Positions 60,420-64,000 of a stretch of 64,000 nt of DNA are shown piece by piece. The notes under the pieces were generated by a model. It was not told where the DNA came from, ran no database searches, and was given only the letters and a program-made list of their open reading frames with translations. This stretch comes from Clostridium aminobutyricum. GTDB taxonomy: Bacteria > Bacillota > Clostridia > Peptostreptococcales > Anaerovoracaceae. The position numbers and the translations under genes were made by a program. The stretch's first letter is position 1. Each line of letters starts with the position of its first letter. Where the stretch lies: NCBI RefSeq assembly GCF_017255415.1, contig NZ_JAFJZZ010000001.1, forward strand, positions 310,001-374,000, given 5' to 3'.

Positions 60420-61577
60420 ATGGATGAAGAAAAAAATATGGAAATAACAGGAGAATCGGCTTCTGAAAACGGGATAGAACAAGAGGAAACTTATGAAAAA
60501 CAAGAACAGTCTTCAGAGATGCGAAAACCAAATAAGATGAAAGAGCCCATGATGGGGTCTCCGGATGCAAACGGAATCCGATATTATGCCGTTCAGCAGA
60601 AGAAGGGTCATAAACTTAGAAACAGCTTAATCGTTTTTGGGGTTATTATTGCAATTGTAGTTGTTCTTGGCGTTTCCTGCAAGAGTTTGGGATTCGGAAA
60701 AACCGCTGTAAGCTATCCGGACAGTCCATTCATTGCTAAAATTTTTGTTGAAGGAACGATTCAGGGGAGCGGAAATACCGATTACTTCGGAAATCCTACG
60801 GGCTATCAACATCAGTGGACATTAGGTACCATTGATGATTTAATAAATGATGAAAACAATAAGGGACTTATTTTATATGTAGATAGTCCCGGCGGCGGCG
60901 TTTATGAAAGTGATGAGCTTTATTTTAAAATAAAAGAATATCAGGAAAAGACAGGCAGACCGGTCTATTCGGCGATGGGGTCAATGGCTGCTTCAGGCGG
61001 ATATTACATTTCTGCACCTTGTGATAAAATTATTGCCAACAGAAATTGCTGGACGGGGTCGATTGGAGTAACCATCGGTACGCTATATGATTTTTCTGAA
61101 CTTTTGCAAAGATATGGTGTAAAAACCAATACCATGACTTCCGGGCCGAATAAGGCGATGGGAAGTTCTGTCAACCCGCTGACCGAGGAACAAAAACAGA
61201 TTTTCCAGTCTTTAATAGACGATGCCTATGACCAGTTTGCCGGTATCGTAGCAGAAGGCCGACACATGGATATCAATACCGTTAGGAAAATCGGCGACGG
61301 AAGAATTTATACGGCAAAACAAGCTTTACAGTTAGGATTGATTGATAAAATCGGTACACTGGATGATGCGATTGCAGACATGAAGAAGACCTATAAGCTG
61401 GACGATTGTGAGGTGGTGGATTTGACTGATACGAACACGTCCGTATTAGGCTCCTTATTTGAAGGAATGACAATTCCTACGCACTTGGGAAGCAGTGATG
61501 TAGCGGCTATCATGGACTTGGTGGAGGAAAACAATAATCTCCCTGTAAGCTATATGTGTGAGGCGTTAAATAAATAA
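60420..61577 (+). CDS. sppA: Signal peptide peptidase SppA (S49 family)
   Basis: From ATG 60420 the product has 385 residues: an acidic N-terminus, one membrane segment (about 66-87) and an S49 serine protease domain. The nucleophile Ser is in GSMAASGGYYISA and the general-base Lys lies in the conserved region around SGPNKAMGS. SppA cuts remnant signal peptides in the membrane. The frame is open to 60330, but the promoter and the GGAAAGGGG site (60398-60406) support 60420. Confidence 0.92.
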   Translation: MDEEKNMEITGESASENGIEQEETYEKQEQSSEMRKPNKMKEPMMGSPDANGIRYYAVQQKKGHKLRNSLIVFGVIIAIVVVLGVSCKSLGFGKTAVSYPDSPFIAKIFVEGTIQGSGNTDYFGNPTGYQHQWTLGTIDDLINDENNKGLILYVDSPGGGVYESDELYFKIKEYQEKTGRPVYSAMGSMAASGGYYISAPCDKIIANRNCWTGSIGVTIGTLYDFSELLQRYGVKTNTMTSGPNKAMGSSVNPLTEEQKQIFQSLIDDAYDQFAGIVAEGRHMDINTVRKIGDGRIYTAKQALQLGLIDKIGTLDDAIADMKKTYKLDDCEVVDLTDTNTSVLGSLFEGMTIPTHLGSSDVAAIMDLVEENNNLPVSYMCEALNK

Positions 61578-61609
61578 ATGTGTAAAATAAGTGGTGACAA
61601 GAAAAATGC

Positions 61610-61773
61610 TTGACACCACTTTTTATTTGTGCTAAATTTAGTAGAGTGTCAAGCTTAATGACTGGACAGAAGGACGATGAAACTCTACAAATCAGAGATT
61701 TGTGACTTTCTAGCCTAAATTCTGTCGACAGCATTAAAATGCTGGACAGAATGTTAAGGAAGAGGCTGTAAGA
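61610..61773 (+). promoter_or_regulatory. Promoter and structured leader of the ylxM-ffh operon
   Basis: TTGACA (61610-61615), 17 bases, TAAATT (61633-61638); the transcript should start near 61645. The leader of about 130 bases contains a hairpin in which TCTGTC (61721-61726) pairs with GACAGA (61745-61750) around an inner CAGCAT/ATGCTG stem. The same TCTGTC could pair with GACAGA at 61665-61670, so two exclusive folds exist. No known riboswitch motif was recognised. Confidence 0.6.
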
Positions 61774-62130
61774 ATGTTTGATAAAATTGCAGAGGTAAGC
61801 TTGTTATATGATTTTTATGGACAGCTGCTTACAAAAAGGCAGCAAGATGTGATGCAGCTTTATCATGAAGAAAATTTATCTCTTTCCGAAATTGCACAAG
61901 AATTTTCAATAAGCAGACAAGGCGTCCATGATGCCGTAAAAAATGCTGAAAAATCATTATATGAATACGAACAAAAGTTAGGGCTGGTTAAAAAATTTGC
62001 AAAAACAAAAGAAGTACTGCTGCAAATTGATCAGAAACTAGACCTGGTTATAAAAGAAAACAAGAATAATAAAGAACTGAACGATAAATTACAGGACATC
62101 AAAGAAATCATCGATCAATTGGATGAATAG
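61774..62130 (+). CDS. ylxM: YlxM/P13-like helix-turn-helix protein
   Basis: The 118-residue protein has a sigma-70 region 4-like helix-turn-helix (LTKRQQDVMQLYHEENLSLS, EIAQEFSISRQGVHDAVK) and a coiled-coil C-terminus, as usual for YlxM. It is nearly always encoded directly before ffh and is reported in streptococci to influence the signal recognition particle. It ends 20 bases before ffh. Confidence 0.93.
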   Translation: MFDKIAEVSLLYDFYGQLLTKRQQDVMQLYHEENLSLSEIAQEFSISRQGVHDAVKNAEKSLYEYEQKLGLVKKFAKTKEVLLQIDQKLDLVIKENKNNKELNDKLQDIKEIIDQLDE

Positions 62131-62150
62131 GATAAGAATTGGAGGTCCAA

Positions 62151-63488
62151 ATGGCATTTGAAAGTTTATCAGATAAATTACAAGGCGTCTTTAAAAAGCT
62201 GCGGGGAAAAGGAGTTCTAACGGAAGCCGATATCGATGAGGCAATGCGTGAAGTCAAGCTCGCTTTGCTGGAAGCGGATGTAAACTTTAAGGTTGTTAAA
62301 GATTTTGTCGCTGCCGTAAAGGAAAAGTCATTGGGCAGTGATGTACTTCAAAGTTTAACCCCCGGACAGCAGGTCATTAAAATTGTAAACGATGAGTTGA
62401 CGTCATTGATGGGCGGGGCAAACAGTAAACTGACGTATTCCCCAAGAGGATTCACCGTCCTTTTAATGGTTGGATTGCAGGGAACCGGTAAAACTACCAC
62501 TTGCGGTAAATTAGCGAATTATTTAAAGAAGAATGGCAAAAAGCCTATGCTTTGCGCCTGCGACATATATAGACCGGCAGCGATTGATCAGCTGGAAGTA
62601 GTTGGTAGATCGGTTGATGTCCCGGTTTTCACCATGAGAGACTGCAATAAACCTGAACTCATTGCAGAAAGTGCAATGAAGGAAGCAGAGCTCAAGGGTT
62701 ATAATGTATTGATTGTCGATACGGCCGGACGACTTCAAATCGATGAAGCCCTGATGGAAGAATTGGTTACCATCAAAAAGACAGTCAAACCACACGAAAT
62801 TTTGCTTGTTGTGGATGCGATGACAGGTCAAGATGCGGTTAATGCAGCCAAGGGCTTTGATGACAGACTTGGAATAGACGGCGTGATCATGACAAAGCTG
62901 GATGGCGATGCAAGAGGCGGTGCGGCTTTATCCGTTAAACAGGTAACAGGGAAGCCAATCAAATTCATCGGTATAGGCGAAAAACTGGATGCATTGGAAC
63001 CGTTCCATCCGGAAAGAATGGCAAGCAGAATCCTCGGCATGGGTGATATGCTTAGCTTGATTGAAAAGGCTCAGGAAAATTTCGACGAAGAAAAAGCAGA
63101 AGAAATAGAAAGAAAGTTAAAGAAAAATGAATTCACGCTGGAAGATTTTCTGGAACAAATGGGTCAGATTAAGAAAATGGGCGGAATTGCTAAAATCTTA
63201 GACATGATTCCCGGAGCGAACACAAAAGCCATGAAAGATGTCAATTTGGACGACAGTCAAAAAGAATTTGCACAGATGGAAGCCATCATTCTTTCGATGA
63301 CAAAGGCTGAACGAAAAGATCCTTCCCTATTGAACGCAAGCCGAAGAAAAAGAATTGCGGCAGGGTCAGGACAGCCGATCAGCAGAATTAATACGCTGAT
63401 TAAGCGGTATGAGGATGCGAGAAAGATGATGAAACAATTTACAAATGCACCGGGGCATCATAAAAAGAAAATGTTTAGAGGACTGTAG
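62151..63488 (+). CDS. ffh: Signal recognition particle protein Ffh
   Basis: From ATG 62151 (GGAGG site) the product has 445 residues: N domain, G domain (G1 GLQGTGKTTTCGK, DTAGRLQID, TKLDGDARGG) and the methionine-rich M domain that binds 4.5S RNA and signal sequences (ending MMKQFTNAPGHHKKKMFRG). It targets membrane and secreted proteins to the translocon with FtsY. The RNA-binding stretch GSGQPISRINTLIKRYEDAR is present. Confidence 0.97.
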   Translation: MAFESLSDKLQGVFKKLRGKGVLTEADIDEAMREVKLALLEADVNFKVVKDFVAAVKEKSLGSDVLQSLTPGQQVIKIVNDELTSLMGGANSKLTYSPRGFTVLLMVGLQGTGKTTTCGKLANYLKKNGKKPMLCACDIYRPAAIDQLEVVGRSVDVPVFTMRDCNKPELIAESAMKEAELKGYNVLIVDTAGRLQIDEALMEELVTIKKTVKPHEILLVVDAMTGQDAVNAAKGFDDRLGIDGVIMTKLDGDARGGAALSVKQVTGKPIKFIGIGEKLDALEPFHPERMASRILGMGDMLSLIEKAQENFDEEKAEEIERKLKKNEFTLEDFLEQMGQIKKMGGIAKILDMIPGANTKAMKDVNLDDSQKEFAQMEAIILSMTKAERKDPSLLNASRRKRIAAGSGQPISRINTLIKRYEDARKMMKQFTNAPGHHKKKMFRGL

Positions 63489-63574
63489 GTCATAAATTCA
63501 GAAACGACTGAGTTTAGATATATATTTTGAATAAAAAATAGTATTGCGGAAGACGCACACATAAGGAGGAAAAT

Positions 63575-63817
63575 ATGGTAAAGATTAGATTAAAGAGAAT
63601 GGGTGCTAACAAGAAGCCTTTTTACAGAGTAGTAGTTGCAGATTCACGTTCTTCAAGAGACGGTAAGTTCATTGAAGAAATCGGATACTACAATCCTTTA
63701 GTAGAACCTGCTGAAATCAAAATCAATGGCGAATCAGCGAAGAAATGGTTAGGAAACGGAGCACAGCCTACAGAAACAGTAAGGGCTCTTTTCAAAAAAT
63801 CAGGAATCATTGAATAA
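63575..63817 (+). CDS. rpsP: 30S ribosomal protein bS16
   Basis: The 80-residue protein begins [20 protein letters not shown], diagnostic for bS16, and has the normal length. An AAGGAGG site precedes it. The order ffh-rpsP-khpA is conserved in Firmicutes. Confidence 0.98.
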   Translation: MVKIRLKRMGANKKPFYRVVVADSRSSRDGKFIEEIGYYNPLVEPAEIKINGESAKKWLGNGAQPTETVRALFKKSGIIE

Positions 63818-63839
63818 ATAAGAAAGCGGTGAACTTTAA

Positions 63840-64000
63840 ATGGTAAAACTCGTTGAAGCAATTGCAAAATCGCTTGTTGATGACCCTGATGCTGTTGAAG
63901 TAAAAGAGGTTGAGGGAAAACAAGCTATTGTAATAGAACTAAGAGTTGCACCCAACGATATGGGAAAGGTGATTGGCAAGCAGGGGAGAATAGCTAAGGC
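63840..64000 (+). CDS. khpA: KH-domain RNA-binding protein KhpA, N-terminal part
   Basis: The first 53 codons are visible before the window ends. The sequence begins MVKLVEAIAKSLVDDPDAV and contains the KH-domain loop of which VIGKQGRIAK is seen. KhpA (YlqC) binds RNA, often together with KhpB, and is usually encoded after rpsP. Confidence 0.93.
   Translation, partial: MVKLVEAIAKSLVDDPDAVEVKEVEGKQAIVIELRVAPNDMGKVIGKQGRIAK

Overview
The window is one chromosomal stretch of a low-GC, strictly anaerobic, probably spore-forming and motile member of the Clostridia. The sequence itself points there: a codY downstream of hslU, a sporulation gene (yunB), a three-subunit [FeFe] hydrogenase operon next to a sensory-type hydrogenase gene, a glycyl radical enzyme with its activase, a T-box leader on thrS, a chemoreceptor and a YjfB-type motility-associated protein. 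A more exact placement (for example near the Anaerovoracaceae) would be a guess.

Layout. 1-4.4 kb: end of hslU, codY, yunB, then an array of 78-bp repeats leading into hflX and a YigZ-type gene. 4.5-6.4 kb: a 16-gene tRNA cluster with several promoters. 6.5-11.3 kb: a small membrane protein, thymidine kinase, a radical SAM protein, queH and priA. 11.4-19.3 kb: a second copy of the 78-bp repeat, then a translation/signalling run (def, fmt, zinc protease, rsmB, PP2C phosphatase, PASTA kinase, rsgA, rpe). 19.4-21.2 kb: a large imperfect hairpin and an ABC-F gene. 21.4-28 kb: a ten-gene Tad/Flp-like secretion or pilus locus with unusual ATPases, two tiny paralogous membrane peptides and a permuted NlpC/P60 hydrolase. 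28-31.5 kb: cobT and T-box-controlled thrS.

31.5-40 kb is a hydrogen/redox island. The rightward operon encodes the electron-bifurcating type of hydrogenase (HydC, HydB and HydA homologues, plus a ferredoxin and a stand-alone ATPase). The divergent leftward operon encodes a sensory-type hydrogenase homologue with two DRTGG proteins, an anti-sigma-like ATPase and a PHP phosphoesterase; the likely inference is that it senses and transmits redox state. 40-46 kb holds small proteins, a MocR regulator, a flavoprotein and a chemoreceptor. 46-52.8 kb holds a decayed methyltransferase, a LysR regulator, a glycyl radical enzyme whose active site reads Cys-Val-Gln instead of Cys-x-Glu, its activase, and a divergent YeiH/LysR pair. 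52.9-56.5 kb is a YtrA-type ABC transporter operon with an exact match to the YtrA operator pattern. 56.6-64 kb holds a SWIM-SNF2 helicase, sppA, and the conserved ylxM-ffh-rpsP-khpA operon, cut by the window end.

The observations I rate highest are the 78-bp repeat family, whose stems keep pairing although their sequences change and whose ends carry sigma-A -10 elements; the divergent Tad-like locus; and the Cys-x-Gln glycyl radical enzyme with four regulator half-sites in front of it.
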